A stretch of DNA of 64,000 nucleotides from Dehalococcoidia bacterium. GTDB taxonomy: Bacteria > Chloroflexota > Dehalococcoidia > GIF9 > UBA5629. The DNA lies in NCBI GenBank assembly GCA_041653995.1, contig JBAZEK010000001.1, forward strand, positions 434,001-498,000, read 5' to 3'. Within the stretch, counting starts at the first letter, position 1. Each line of letters starts with the position of its first letter. A model generated the notes under the pieces. It did no database searches. It worked only from the letters and a program-made list of their open reading frames with translations, and was not told the origin of the DNA. The translations under genes were made by a program, and so were the position numbers. Shown here piece after piece: positions 34,945 through 44,466 of this stretch.

Positions 34945-35838
34945 CTACCTGGCCTGTTTCAACGCATAGTAGATTCCGATCAGTGCGATGCCGGCCAGCA
35001 GAAGAGCGCCTCCGTATATCATCACACAACAGTTGAAATCCTGCACCAATCGCAGCAGCCAATCCCGGATCAGCGGCGGCAGATTGAACTGTGATATCAG
35101 TGACTTGCCCATGCTGCCGGCGGGCAGGATGATGATGAATTGAAGCGCACCGCTGACGGCGGAGATCAGCCCCAGTTCGCCTGACATTAATCGCGGTTTG
35201 CGTGCTATCAAAACAATTGCTATGAGCAATAGGATTATCAACAGCAGCAGTGGTACAAAGATGGCCATGAGTATAATAACAAAGGACTTGAGCGCAGCCA
35301 ACTGCTCAAGCATATCGAACAGGCTGTTTATCTGCCCGGTGTCAATATTTTTTGTAATCGATTCTGCGTTGACGCCCAGCATCTGAAATACAGGGCTGAG
35401 TGCTGGTAGGTCCATTAACGCCTGGATATGGGCTGCCAGATTATTAAATATCGGCTTTTGCGCAGCTATCGTATCCAGCAGTTTACCTTTTTTCAGACTA
35501 TCGAGTATATATGCATATGTATTCCGCACACAGGTCCGCATTACATCTTTTATCTGCGGCTCAAAGTTGATAACGGCAAGCTCCGCGGATTTGCCCAGCA
35601 CAGGATTCTTGGGAGCTACATTTTCTTTGAGCCAGATGTTTGCGAGGGCCGGGACATCGATGTCGTTCACATAGGAAGCGACACAATCGGGATTGAAGGC
35701 GGTTTGCTGCAGCGACATTATTGGCCCGAACAAAACAAGAATAACGAATAGCAGTATCCCCAGGATGATCAACAGTATTTTTTTCCCGGATGAGACCTCG
35801 GGCGCATTACTGAAGTAGCCGATAAACCCTGTCTTCAT
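34945..35838 (-). CDS. Four-helix membrane protein, unknown
   Basis: A 297-residue protein with an N-terminal helix (about 20-43), an extracellular domain of about 140 residues rich in helices, and three further helices (about 187-212, 220-242 and 270-292). It resembles uncharacterised integral membrane proteins of Chloroflexota in layout, but no family was recognised. GGGGG lies 7 bases before the ATG. It converges on the FTR-rubredoxin gene. Confidence 0.7.
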   Translation of the reverse strand: MKTGFIGYFSNAPEVSSGKKILLIILGILLFVILVLFGPIMSLQQTAFNPDCVASYVNDIDVPALANIWLKENVAPKNPVLGKSAELAVINFEPQIKDVMRTCVRNTYAYILDSLKKGKLLDTIAAQKPIFNNLAAHIQALMDLPALSPVFQMLGVNAESITKNIDTGQINSLFDMLEQLAALKSFVIILMAIFVPLLLLIILLLIAIVLIARKPRLMSGELGLISAVSGALQFIIILPAGSMGKSLISQFNLPPLIRDWLLRLVQDFNCCVMIYGGALLLAGIALIGIYYALKQAR

Positions 35839-36026
35839 TTCACTACCCCCTTTTTTCGACTATGGAAAACCGATCGGGACGTATCGTGTGACAATTGTAT
35901 CATCGCGATGATATGTTGCCAAAGAGGAGTGTTGATAAGGTTCGCTGCTTGCGATAAGATAGTACGGCTGTAATAACGAAAATACCCGGTGTTTCACAGC
36001 GGCCGTTCTGGCCAATCGCTCCCGCC

Positions 36027-36806
36027 ATGAATGATCTGACAAAGAAATATGAACTGCACAGGCTTGCCTGGCTGCAAAGACAGGGCTCCGTCTATTTCCC
36101 TTTCTGGGATATGGTCTTTAAGTACCCCCCGCTGGCCTGCTTTAACTCACTGGTGAAGCTGAAGGCAAGGTTATTCAATACCTGCATCATACATACCATA
36201 GGGGACAGCCATGTCAAGCCCTTCATCTATCGCTGTCCCTTTCTGGTGCATCATATATCACAGGCCACGGCACATAACCTGATAAAGGAGGGAAGCTTCA
36301 CCAGGTCGTCGGAGTACCTGGCGCTGTTTCTCCAAAGGGTGAATAAGCAACGGGACGTCGTCTTTCTGGTTTTCGGGGAGATCGATGCCAGGGTCCATAT
36401 TTATTTACAGTACGGCAAGAGCGGCAAAACCATCAGTATCGATACATTGATCGACAACACCGTCGCCAGGTATTGCGCGGCCATACAGCGTATAAAGGAC
36501 GACGGTTACGCCGTCTGTATACACGGCATTCCGCCGGCAGCCAGCAAGGAGTTCATCACCGCCCTGCCCTTTGCGGGCAACGCCAGGGAGCGTAGCGAGA
36601 TATCCAGGATATTCAACGAGAAACTCAGGTCCTTCTGTGAGAGCATCGATGTGCCGTACGTGGATATCCAATCGATCGCATCGGATCGCAAAGGCTTTAT
36701 CAAGAAGTATTATCTGGCAGATGAGGTACACTGCAACAGCAGGATAGTGCCATTCACCCGTAAAACGATTGCAACATCTTTCAGTGGAATAAAAAAGATA
36801 GGTTAA
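36027..36806 (+). CDS. SGNH/GDSL-like hydrolase
   Basis: A 259-residue protein without a signal peptide. Block I reads HTIGDSHVK with the nucleophile Ser61. An intermediate FGEIDARVH block lies about residue 113, and the catalytic Asp-x-x-His is Asp232/His235 in ADEVHCN. These fit the SGNH esterase fold as seen in proteins linked to polysaccharide modification. Neighbours give no clue to substrate. A strong terminator follows. Frame start at 36027 lacks a clear ribosome site. Confidence 0.72.
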   Translation: MNDLTKKYELHRLAWLQRQGSVYFPFWDMVFKYPPLACFNSLVKLKARLFNTCIIHTIGDSHVKPFIYRCPFLVHHISQATAHNLIKEGSFTRSSEYLALFLQRVNKQRDVVFLVFGEIDARVHIYLQYGKSGKTISIDTLIDNTVARYCAAIQRIKDDGYAVCIHGIPPAASKEFITALPFAGNARERSEISRIFNEKLRSFCESIDVPYVDIQSIASDRKGFIKKYYLADEVHCNSRIVPFTRKTIATSFSGIKKIG

Positions 36807-36833
36807 AGTATTACAGCGGACTTAGAAGATAAG

Positions 36834-36864
36834 GCCGGCCCCGCTTGGCGGGGCCGGCTTTTTT
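36834..36864 (+). terminator. Rho-independent terminator
   Basis: A perfect 11-bp stem (36834-36844 with 36848-36858) closes a 3-base loop and is followed by six T residues (36859-36864). It ends the SGNH gene and lies just before the stop of the convergent 4-hydroxybutyryl-CoA dehydratase gene. This is the clearest intrinsic terminator in the window. Confidence 0.92.
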
Positions 36865-36867
36865 CTG

Positions 36868-38364
36868 TTAGCTCTCTATTCCGGCTATCCTCTTGGCCAT
36901 GTTCTTACAGGCTTCGATATCGTATTGCGTGGTGATGGCGATCTGTTCCATAACGGGTGACCCGCCTCCATGGAAACCGCCTACCTGCGCTATGCCGCCG
37001 GTGGCCGAGCAGAGCATATCTCCCACATGCATCCAGAGCTTGATGGCGTCATCGACTTTTATGTCCGGATTGCGCATGGTGTATTTCTCCAGCAGCTCCC
37101 TGGTCTCGGGATTGAGGAAATCTCCCTCGTGCGGGAAGGTGGCCGGGATTCCGCCTGCCACGTCACAGAGTATCTCCGCCTCGCGGTAGACCGCCTCACC
37201 GGTCAGGCAGCGTCCTACATTGGCGTATATCGAGTTGGGGATGAAGCTTCCCGGGCCGTAGGGCATGAAGCCCATACCCGGTATATAGACCTCCGGTCGG
37301 CCCAACTCCGAGGCAGTGAATCCAGCCGCGTATCCGAGTTCGGACACCATGATCAGCTCTGCCAGCTTCTCCCGGACATGTCCGGCCTTGGCAATACCGT
37401 TATACTCAGCGGCCAGTGCCACTGTCCCCAGCATCAGGTCTCCGATGGCGGGCTTGCAGCCCGAGTAGCTGTGGCGATGGAAGAGGGCGAAAAGCAGCGC
37501 GCCCACAGCACCGTGAATGGTCTCGCCCGCCACGAATACTCTCTCCCATGGTATAAATGCCTTGTCGAAGATAGTATAAGAGTCGGTAGCACCCTGCATA
37601 ACTCCCTTTTTGTAATGCTTGCGCTCCCTGAGGTTGTGGATGGTTACGACCTGCTTGATGCCCTCCCAGTCGGCGGGTATGGCAAAGGCCACCGCCCAGT
37701 CCTTCTCTTCGGGCAGCAGAGAGCGTGTGGGCACGACAACGATCTCGTCGGCAGTCGAAGCCTCGGAGTTATGTACCTTGCAGCCGCTCACTACGATGCC
37801 GTCGCTCTTGCGCTCCACGATATGCAGGTACAAGTCCGGGTCCTGCTGCTGGCTGGGCCTCTTCATTCGGTCGCCCTTGACGTCTGTTTGTGCGCAGCAA
37901 CCGACCAGGTCTTTGGTCTGGAAGCTCTCCAGCCATTTAAGGAAATTCTTATGGTACTCGGTCGCGCCTTTGTTATGCTTGTCGGCCTCAAATGATATGG
38001 CATTACATGCATTGGTGCCATCGATACCCATGCAGCGCTGTATGCAGCCGCCTACCTGCTGGCAGAGGGCGCGGGTCATGTCCTGCTTCTTGTGCAGGTC
38101 CTCCTTGCTCTGGTGGACGTGGGTAAAGCGGTTGATGGTGTTGCCCGTTATGTGGCTCTTGGCAAGGACAAGGTCCTGAAACCTGGGATCCTGGGCGAAA
38201 TCGTAGGTCGACCCGATAATGTTGATAGTGTTCATCTGCAACTCATCGGTGCGGTCGATCAGATGGCCGTCGAAATACACATTGCGGCGCATCTTGCCAA
38301 GCCTGTCGATGAACTGCTTCTTGGTACTGAGGGTTTTCGTTCCTGGTTTGCTGCCTGTCGTCAT
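36868..38364 (-). CDS. abfD: 4-hydroxybutyryl-CoA dehydratase family flavoprotein
   Basis: A 498-residue FAD and [4Fe-4S] protein of the 4-hydroxyphenylacetate 3-hydroxylase superfamily. Cluster ligands of the Clostridium aminobutyricum dehydratase (Cys99, Cys103, His292, Cys299) line up with Cys107 and Cys111 (GGCIQRCMG) and His296 and Cys303 (FHRHSYSGC). The catalytic Tyr and Lys also match (Tyr300, Lys304). This supports dehydration of 4-hydroxybutyryl-CoA to crotonyl-CoA rather than aromatic hydroxylation, because hydroxylases lack the cluster. It follows its TetR regulator by 15 bases. No CoA-transferase or 4-hydroxybutyrate dehydrogenase is near. Confidence 0.88.
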   Translation of the reverse strand: MTTGSKPGTKTLSTKKQFIDRLGKMRRNVYFDGHLIDRTDELQMNTINIIGSTYDFAQDPRFQDLVLAKSHITGNTINRFTHVHQSKEDLHKKQDMTRALCQQVGGCIQRCMGIDGTNACNAISFEADKHNKGATEYHKNFLKWLESFQTKDLVGCCAQTDVKGDRMKRPSQQQDPDLYLHIVERKSDGIVVSGCKVHNSEASTADEIVVVPTRSLLPEEKDWAVAFAIPADWEGIKQVVTIHNLRERKHYKKGVMQGATDSYTIFDKAFIPWERVFVAGETIHGAVGALLFALFHRHSYSGCKPAIGDLMLGTVALAAEYNGIAKAGHVREKLAELIMVSELGYAAGFTASELGRPEVYIPGMGFMPYGPGSFIPNSIYANVGRCLTGEAVYREAEILCDVAGGIPATFPHEGDFLNPETRELLEKYTMRNPDIKVDDAIKLWMHVGDMLCSATGGIAQVGGFHGGGSPVMEQIAITTQYDIEACKNMAKRIAGIES

Positions 38365-38379
38365 GATTCCTCCTATTTG

Positions 38380-39018
38380 TTAATTAATTATTTCTGCAGT
38401 TTTTGATTTTTCGAGCTGTGTGAGCACCAGTTTAACCTGTTCTCTGGTATAACTCTCAAGAGTATAATAGTTTTTCAGGTACCATCCGCGGTTGGCCCAG
38501 GCGTTGGCCATGGCCACGATATTATGCGCTACCAGCCTGGCATCGTCGGTGGAAAACTCACCCAGCTCGATTCCGCGCTGTATCAGGTTTTCAAAATACT
38601 CCACAACCATGGACTCGGCCTCGTAGATTATGCGCCTTTCACTCACTGTCAATGAAAGCATGATGTGGTTGACGAAGTTGTGGAAGTCGCGATATGTCTC
38701 AACAATATCCAGGTAAACTTCTATGGACTTTGTTAGCTGCAAAGAGGGCCTTTCGTTCTGCATCCTTTCGTCAAAACGTCCCAGCGCCTGGCCGGTGAGG
38801 TCGGAGGCAAAATTAATAATCAAATACAGGATATCCTGCTTTGACCCGATGTAGTGATAAAGGCCGCCGGTGCTCATCCCCAATGCCGTCGCCAGCTCGC
38901 GGGTACTGATGTTGTTATAACCCCTTCTGGCGATCAGCTCGGTGGCCACCTTGACGATATGGCTGCGCCTTTGCTTCACCAGCTCAGTGTCATGGCTGAA
39001 TGTACGTACCTTCCTCAT
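38380..39018 (-). CDS. TetR/AcrR family regulator
   Basis: A 212-residue repressor with an N-terminal helix-turn-helix (about 36-60: STRELATALGMSTGGLYHYIGSK). The C-terminal ligand domain is alpha-helical and unlike the characterised members I know. It leads a two-gene operon with abfD, so it likely senses an acyl-CoA or related intermediate and controls that enzyme and itself. An imperfect palindrome sits just upstream. Confidence 0.9.
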   Translation of the reverse strand: MRKVRTFSHDTELVKQRRSHIVKVATELIARRGYNNISTRELATALGMSTGGLYHYIGSKQDILYLIINFASDLTGQALGRFDERMQNERPSLQLTKSIEVYLDIVETYRDFHNFVNHIMLSLTVSERRIIYEAESMVVEYFENLIQRGIELGEFSTDDARLVAHNIVAMANAWANRGWYLKNYYTLESYTREQVKLVLTQLEKSKTAEIIN

Positions 39019-39024
39019 ACCACA

Positions 39025-39040
39025 GACCGAACGCTCTGTC
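39025..39040. promoter_or_regulatory. Putative TetR operator upstream of tetR-abfD
   Basis: A 16-base imperfect palindrome of the form GACxGAxCGxTCxGTC (12 of 16 positions symmetric) starts 7 bases before the tetR ATG and lies downstream of AT-rich -10-like sequences (TAAAAT, TATATT). The arrangement suits autorepression. Binding is inferred. Confidence 0.45.
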
Positions 39041-39234
39041 GTTATGAATATATTTTATCATAATATGGCTACTAATGGAAGCGGGAATAATGTCGGAATG
39101 TGATGTATAATTGTCTGGATATTCCGATAAGCCTGTTGGGGCAGTGGACTGGTGTGCAGAGGAGATATGAGCGCAGCACGCTATGATAATACCGCAGACC
39201 TGCGGTTTAAAAGGATGACCGGAGGATCGATCAT

Positions 39235-40713
39235 ATGAAGGGTAAGATGGATATTCTGAATTACATCGGGGGCAAATGGCTGCCGTCCAAGTCAGCCGAT
39301 ATGCAGGACGTAATAAATCCGGCTACCGGAGAAGTACTGGGACAGGTACGTCTCTCCACCGCTGAAGAGGTTAAGAACACAGTGGATGCGGCTGCCGGGG
39401 CTTTGCCTTCCTGGCGCAGAACTCCGGCAACGGAGCGTGTGCAGCACCTCTTCAAGTTGAAGAATCTGCTGGAAGATCATTTTGAGGACCTCTCGCGTAT
39501 GATAACTATGGAGTGCGGTAAAACTCTGGAAGAGGCGAGAGGTGAAACACGCCGCTTGATTGAGAACGTCGAATCGGCCTGCGGCATTCCTCAGTTGATG
39601 CAGGGTTACAACTCGGAAGATATAGCGCGGGGGATCGACGAGAGCATGATCAGACAGCCTGTGGGCGTGTGCGCGGTGATCGCCCCGTTTAATTTTCCCG
39701 GCATGGTGCCCTTCTGGTTTTTACCATACGCGGTTGCCTGCGGCAATACTTATGTAGTCAAGCCGTCTGAGAAGGTGCCCTGTACTTTGCAAAAGATATT
39801 CGGCCTGATAGAGCAGGCCGGATTCCCACCGGGTGTGCTCAATCTCGTTAATGGGGCCAAGGAAGTGGTGGATGGTCTGCTGGATAATCCAGCCGTCCGT
39901 GCTGTGAGTTTTGTGGGCTCAACGCCCGTTGCCCAATATGTATACAGCCGCGCCACGGCCGCCGGCAAGAGGGCACAGTGCCAGGGTGGCGCCAAGAACC
40001 CCCTGGTTATCATGCCCGATGCAGATATAGATATGGCGGCGCGCATAACGGCCGATAGTGCATTCGGATGTGCCGGCCAGCGCTGTCTGGCTGGATCGCT
40101 GGTTATAACTGTGGGAGAGGCGAAAGGCCCTTTCACAAAGGCGATTGCAGAGGCGGCCGAGATGAGGGTGGTCGGGTACGGCCTGGATGAAAAGGTGCAG
40201 ATGGGGCCGGTGATTACGCAGCAGAGCAAGGCCAGGATCGAACACTTTATCGGGCAGGGCGAAAAAGAAGGTGCGCGCGTGCTAACCGACGGCAGGGGAA
40301 CGGTTATCAAAGGCTATGAGCACGGCAGCTTTGTGCGTCCCACGGTTCTTGACGGCCTGCCGCCCAAAGGCGAGGTGGCCACTACCGAGATATTCGGACC
40401 GGTGCTGGGATTGATACACGTTGAGAGCCTCGACCAGGCGATAGAGCTTGTCAACGACAGCCGCTACGGGAATATGGCATGTATATTTACAGGCAGCGGC
40501 GCAGCGGCCCGGAAATTCCGCTACGAGGCCGAGGTCGGCAATATGGGCATCAATATCGGCATAGCAGCGCCCATGGCCTTTTTCCCGTTCAGCGGGTGGA
40601 AGGACAGTTTCTTTGGCGATCTGCATGGACAGAGCCTGGATGCCCTGGAATTTTTCACACAGAAAAAGGTTGTTGCCGAACGCTGGCCGAAGGAATGGAC
40701 GCGCAAATTTTAA
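39235..40713 (+). CDS. mmsA: CoA-acylating methylmalonate-semialdehyde dehydrogenase family
   Basis: A 492-residue aldehyde dehydrogenase of the MmsA/IolA type, which converts malonate or methylmalonate semialdehyde to acetyl-CoA or propionyl-CoA with loss of CO2. The catalytic Cys sits in FGCAGQRCLAGS, and the C-terminal KKVVAERW is a family mark. GGAGG is 9 bases before the ATG. A short hairpin (CCGCA/TGCGG, near 39191-39205) lies in the leader. It is the first gene of a long plus-strand cluster; the IolD-like gene next to it strengthens a role in cyclitol-type catabolism. Confidence 0.88.
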   Translation: MKGKMDILNYIGGKWLPSKSADMQDVINPATGEVLGQVRLSTAEEVKNTVDAAAGALPSWRRTPATERVQHLFKLKNLLEDHFEDLSRMITMECGKTLEEARGETRRLIENVESACGIPQLMQGYNSEDIARGIDESMIRQPVGVCAVIAPFNFPGMVPFWFLPYAVACGNTYVVKPSEKVPCTLQKIFGLIEQAGFPPGVLNLVNGAKEVVDGLLDNPAVRAVSFVGSTPVAQYVYSRATAAGKRAQCQGGAKNPLVIMPDADIDMAARITADSAFGCAGQRCLAGSLVITVGEAKGPFTKAIAEAAEMRVVGYGLDEKVQMGPVITQQSKARIEHFIGQGEKEGARVLTDGRGTVIKGYEHGSFVRPTVLDGLPPKGEVATTEIFGPVLGLIHVESLDQAIELVNDSRYGNMACIFTGSGAAARKFRYEAEVGNMGINIGIAAPMAFFPFSGWKDSFFGDLHGQSLDALEFFTQKKVVAERWPKEWTRKF

Positions 40714-40747
40714 CATTTTGAATTCCATTGAGGAGATACCGTAAAGC

Positions 40748-42652
40748 GTGATTTATGATCAGATAGGCGCGGCGCGACAGGAGCGTGTGGCCGCTATAGT
40801 CAAACATGGCAGCCTGGACGCCACACTTGCCGGCCCCGGCTACCCGCGCCGTCATGACCTGACTCTGTCCGAGGCGGTCGTGCTGGGGCTGTTAAGGCAG
40901 GACGTGCGCACGTATTTCGCTGTGTTCGGCCACGGCAGCACGGACGTCGCCGAGGTGCTGCGCGTATATCAACATGCCGGACTGGTCAGGGTGCTCAACG
41001 TCCGTAACGAGATCGAGGCGTCGCACGCTGCGGCAGCACTGCGCTGGGCCACCGGAAAAAAAGCTGCGGTCATAACATCCATCGGCCCCGGCGCTCTTCA
41101 AGCCATGGCCGCCTCGCTCGTTCCGTCATCCGACGGCCTTGGGGTCTGGTACCTGTTCGGTGATGAGACAACCGAGGACGAAGGCTTCAACATGCAACAG
41201 ATACCCAAGTACGAGCAGGGCCTTTTCCTGCGGCTATGTTCCACCATGGGCCATGCCTATACCCTGCATACACCGCTGGCGGTTTCCACCGCGCTCAGGC
41301 GTGGTCAGGCCGTTGTCGATCATCCTTATCGCGCAGGCCCGTTCTTTTTACTGCTGCCCATGAACACACAGGCTGCAATGCTCAGGCAGTTCGTGCTCAA
41401 CGAGCTGCCCCAGAAGATATCCATCACGATAGGAGCCGCAGAAGGAGACTTCTCGTCCGCTGCACAAAGGTTAAGGGAAGCAAAGCGCGTGGTTGTACGC
41501 GCTGGAGGGGGCGCACGCGGCGCCGGGGGGGAAGTCGGCGAACTTCTGGAGCTTTGCGACGCCGTAGCTGTGGTTTCTCCCCTCGCCAGCGGTGTGGTAC
41601 CTTACAATAATCCCCGCAATATGACCGTGGGAGGCTCCAAGGGCACATTATGCGGCAACTATGCGATGGAGAACGCTGACCTGCTGCTGGCCGTCGGGAC
41701 GCGCTTCGTGTGCCAGTCGGACTGCTCGCGCACCGCTTATTTGCGCGTAAAACAGGTCATTAATATCAACGCTGATATAGAGGCTGCCGTCAACTACAAC
41801 AGCGACGAGCAATCCGGCGGCTCCCTCGCCCTGATCGGCGATATACGCCTAACGCTGCAAAGGTTGTTAAAGGAGCTGCGTAATGGCCCGCCGAAAACGA
41901 AGGGCGAACCGTCGGAGTGGTTGAGCTTCTGCAGCGCCAGGCGTGTCGAATGGGATAAATTCAAGCAGGAGCGCTATCAACATCCGCTGCTTTACGACAA
42001 CGTCTGGAAGAGAGAGGTGCTTACGCAGCCGGCCGTTATCAAAACGGCGGACGACTGGGCAAGAAACAAGAAAGACGTTATCAAGTTTTTCGATGCCGGC
42101 GACGTACAGGCCAACGGCTTCCAGATCGTTGAAGACGAGGAGCCCGGACTTACTCTGACGGATACGGGCGCCAGCTATATGGGGTTCGCCGTATCCGCCC
42201 TGCTTTCCACTGCTGCGGCAGACAAGAAATTTTTCGGCCTTGCTTTTTCGGGTGACGGCTCTTTTACCATGAACCCGCAGATACTGATCGACGGAGTCCA
42301 GCATGGCGCGCGCGGCTGTATCCTGCTACTGGACAACCGCAGGATGGCGGCCATCACCGGCTTGCAGGTCGCGCAATACGGCCATGAGTTCGCCACCAGC
42401 GATTCGGTCGAAGTGGACTACCTGAAATGGGCGTCGTCTGTTAAAGGTGTCCGCGCGATTGATGGAGGTTCTTCACCGGATGGACTGCGGGCCGCTCTGG
42501 ACAAAGCGTATGCCTATGACGGGTTATCTCTGATACACGTGCCCGTTTACTTCGGTGATGATGAGCTGGGCGGTATGGGTGTTTACGGCCGATGGAATGT
42601 GGGGAACTGGTGTGAAGGCACGCAGGCACTGCGGCATGATATCGGATTGTAA
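40748..42652 (+). CDS. IolD-like thiamine diphosphate enzyme
   Basis: A 634-residue ThDP enzyme of the acetolactate synthase superfamily. The Pyr domain carries the cofactor-activating Glu in NEIEASHAA, a middle domain follows, and the PP domain has GDGSFTMNPQ then LLLDNRR, the Mg/ThDP motif. Length and domain order match IolD (3D-trihydroxycyclohexane-1,2-dione hydrolase, about 637 residues), but several signature segments differ (for example TSIGPGALQAMA and the divergent ending GVYGRWNVGNW), so a related cyclic or linear diketone is also possible. GTG start, AGGAG 12 bases upstream. Confidence 0.75.
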   Translation: MIYDQIGAARQERVAAIVKHGSLDATLAGPGYPRRHDLTLSEAVVLGLLRQDVRTYFAVFGHGSTDVAEVLRVYQHAGLVRVLNVRNEIEASHAAAALRWATGKKAAVITSIGPGALQAMAASLVPSSDGLGVWYLFGDETTEDEGFNMQQIPKYEQGLFLRLCSTMGHAYTLHTPLAVSTALRRGQAVVDHPYRAGPFFLLLPMNTQAAMLRQFVLNELPQKISITIGAAEGDFSSAAQRLREAKRVVVRAGGGARGAGGEVGELLELCDAVAVVSPLASGVVPYNNPRNMTVGGSKGTLCGNYAMENADLLLAVGTRFVCQSDCSRTAYLRVKQVININADIEAAVNYNSDEQSGGSLALIGDIRLTLQRLLKELRNGPPKTKGEPSEWLSFCSARRVEWDKFKQERYQHPLLYDNVWKREVLTQPAVIKTADDWARNKKDVIKFFDAGDVQANGFQIVEDEEPGLTLTDTGASYMGFAVSALLSTAAADKKFFGLAFSGDGSFTMNPQILIDGVQHGARGCILLLDNRRMAAITGLQVAQYGHEFATSDSVEVDYLKWASSVKGVRAIDGGSSPDGLRAALDKAYAYDGLSLIHVPVYFGDDELGGMGVYGRWNVGNWCEGTQALRHDIGL

Positions 42653-42667
42653 AGACATAGATATACG

Positions 42668-43507
42668 ATGAAAAACTTCGATAGCAAGTTGATCGCCGAT
42701 CTGAAAGCGCAGGCCAATTACCTGCGCCGGCAGAGCCTGACTATGATCTACCGCCGTCAGGCCGGCCATCCCGGCGGTTGCCTCTCGGCGGCCGATATAG
42801 TGGCCGCGCTTTATTTCAAGGTGCTTCGTATCGATCCCAAAAGGCCGGACTGGGAAGACAGGGACCGCTTTATCCTCAGCAAAGGGCATGCCTCGGCTCT
42901 TTTATACTCCGCCCTAGCGCGCCGCGGTTATTTTGCAGAATCCGAGCTCGAGCACTGGGGTGAGCTGGCATGCCAGCTGCAGGGGCATCCCGATCGTCTG
43001 AAGACGCCCGGTGTGGATATGACCAGCGGTATCCTCGGGCATGGCATCGCCATAGGCCTTGGCCTATCGCTGGCAGCCCGCCTGCAGAAAAGGGACTATC
43101 ACACCTATGTGCTGATGGGCGACGGCGAATGCCAGGGAGGCATCGTCTGGGAAGGCGCAAACGCCTGCGCCAAGTTCAATCCGGGCAATCTGACTGCTAT
43201 CGTGGATTATAACGACGTACAGCTCGACGGGGCCGTGCACGACATCATGCCCATGGAGCCTTTCGCCGATAAGTGGCGCTCCTTCCGCTGGGAAGTCATA
43301 TCCATCGACGGCCACGATATGGGACAGATATTGAGTGCGCTTGAAGATGCCGCAAGCATGACTCGCGGGCCGGTAGTCATCATAGCCCGAACGGTCAAGG
43401 GCAAGGGTGTATCTTTTATGGAGAACAAAGCGCAATGGCACGGGATACCGCCCGACAAGGAGCAATACGCGGCAGCCATGGCTGAGCTGTCCCGGGAGGG
43501 CAGTTAA
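42668..43507 (+). CDS. Transketolase, N-terminal (ThDP-binding) subunit
   Basis: A 279-residue half transketolase with the GHPGGCLSAADIVAALYF start, the histidine in KGHASALLY and the Mg/ThDP motif GDGECQGGIVWEGANAC. The separate C-terminal half follows 2 bases later. Split transketolases occur in archaea and in pathways for unusual sugars such as apiose, where they transfer glycolaldehyde to a pentose phosphate acceptor. The IolD-like gene lies 15 bases upstream. Confidence 0.92.
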   Translation: MKNFDSKLIADLKAQANYLRRQSLTMIYRRQAGHPGGCLSAADIVAALYFKVLRIDPKRPDWEDRDRFILSKGHASALLYSALARRGYFAESELEHWGELACQLQGHPDRLKTPGVDMTSGILGHGIAIGLGLSLAARLQKRDYHTYVLMGDGECQGGIVWEGANACAKFNPGNLTAIVDYNDVQLDGAVHDIMPMEPFADKWRSFRWEVISIDGHDMGQILSALEDAASMTRGPVVIIARTVKGKGVSFMENKAQWHGIPPDKEQYAAAMAELSREGS

Positions 43508-43509
43508 CG

Positions 43510-44454
43510 ATGGCGAACCTGGCCATGAGAGAGGCCTACGGGCGCGCGCTGGCGGATTACGGAGCGGTTAATCCAAAAGTAGTGGCGCTGGATGTCGATA
43601 CTGCTTCCTCTACATTGTCGAATTTCTTCGAAAAACGCTTCCCTGACCGCTTCTTCAACTTCGGAATTGCCGAACCCTGTATGATAGATGCCGCTGTTGG
43701 GCTGGCCCTGGCCGGCATGGTTCCCTTCGCCAACGCATTCGCGGCGCTGGCGGCACTGCGCGCTCTGGAACAGGTGCGCACCTGCGTTTGTTACGCCAGG
43801 ACCAATGTCAAGATCGCCTCCAGCTACGCAGGGGTATCCGACTTCAAGGATGGTCCCACGCACCACGCCATCAGCGATATAGCGATCATGCGGTCCTTGC
43901 CTGAGATAACGGTCATTGTCCCGGCTGATGGCAATGAGGCCGCCGCTTTCGTGCCCCTGATAGCGGAATTCGACGGTCCTGTATACTTCAGGCTTAACCG
44001 TGCCGCCACCCTGCCCGTATCCAGCCCGGGGGAGGCGCTATCCATCGGAAAAGGCATAGTGCGCAGGCAGGGGAATGACTTAACGATTGTGGCATGCGGC
44101 TCGATGACGGGCCGCAGCATGCAGGCGGCTGATGCGCTGGCCTCCAAAGGGCTACAGGCACGCGTTATCGAGATGCATACGGTCAAGCCGCTCGACACGG
44201 AATTGATACTGAAGGCAGCGGAGGATACGGGCGCCGTTGTAACGGCCGAAGAGCACACTGTGATCGGCGGCCTCGGCTCGGCTGTGGCCGAAGCTCTGGC
44301 TGCTGTCCGGCCCGTCCCTCTGTCCATGGTGGGGATACACGATACGTTCGCCCGCACGGGACCGGACCCGGAATCGATCATGGACGCCTGCGGTATGGGC
44401 GTGTCCGACATAGTAAATTCGGCGATGTCACTGATCGACAGGAAAAAGGCATGA
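43510..44454 (+). CDS. Transketolase, C-terminal subunit
   Basis: A 314-residue partner with the pyrimidine-binding domain (LDVDTASSTLSNFF, FNFGIAEPCMIDAAVGLAL) and the C-terminal regulatory domain (EEHTVIGGLGSAVAE). The catalytic Glu for ThDP activation is in GIAEP. Together with the N-terminal subunit it makes a full transketolase or DXS-like dimer half; DXS-only features are missing. GAGGG precedes the ATG. Confidence 0.92.
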   Translation: MANLAMREAYGRALADYGAVNPKVVALDVDTASSTLSNFFEKRFPDRFFNFGIAEPCMIDAAVGLALAGMVPFANAFAALAALRALEQVRTCVCYARTNVKIASSYAGVSDFKDGPTHHAISDIAIMRSLPEITVIVPADGNEAAAFVPLIAEFDGPVYFRLNRAATLPVSSPGEALSIGKGIVRRQGNDLTIVACGSMTGRSMQAADALASKGLQARVIEMHTVKPLDTELILKAAEDTGAVVTAEEHTVIGGLGSAVAEALAAVRPVPLSMVGIHDTFARTGPDPESIMDACGMGVSDIVNSAMSLIDRKKA

Positions 44455-44466
44455 GGTGAAGGGGAG

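Noticed and set aside
36970..37995. 341-codon plus-strand open frame opposite the 4-hydroxybutyryl-CoA dehydratase gene
   Set aside because: It is the antisense shadow of a well-supported enzyme with all its metal ligands; its own residues match no family.
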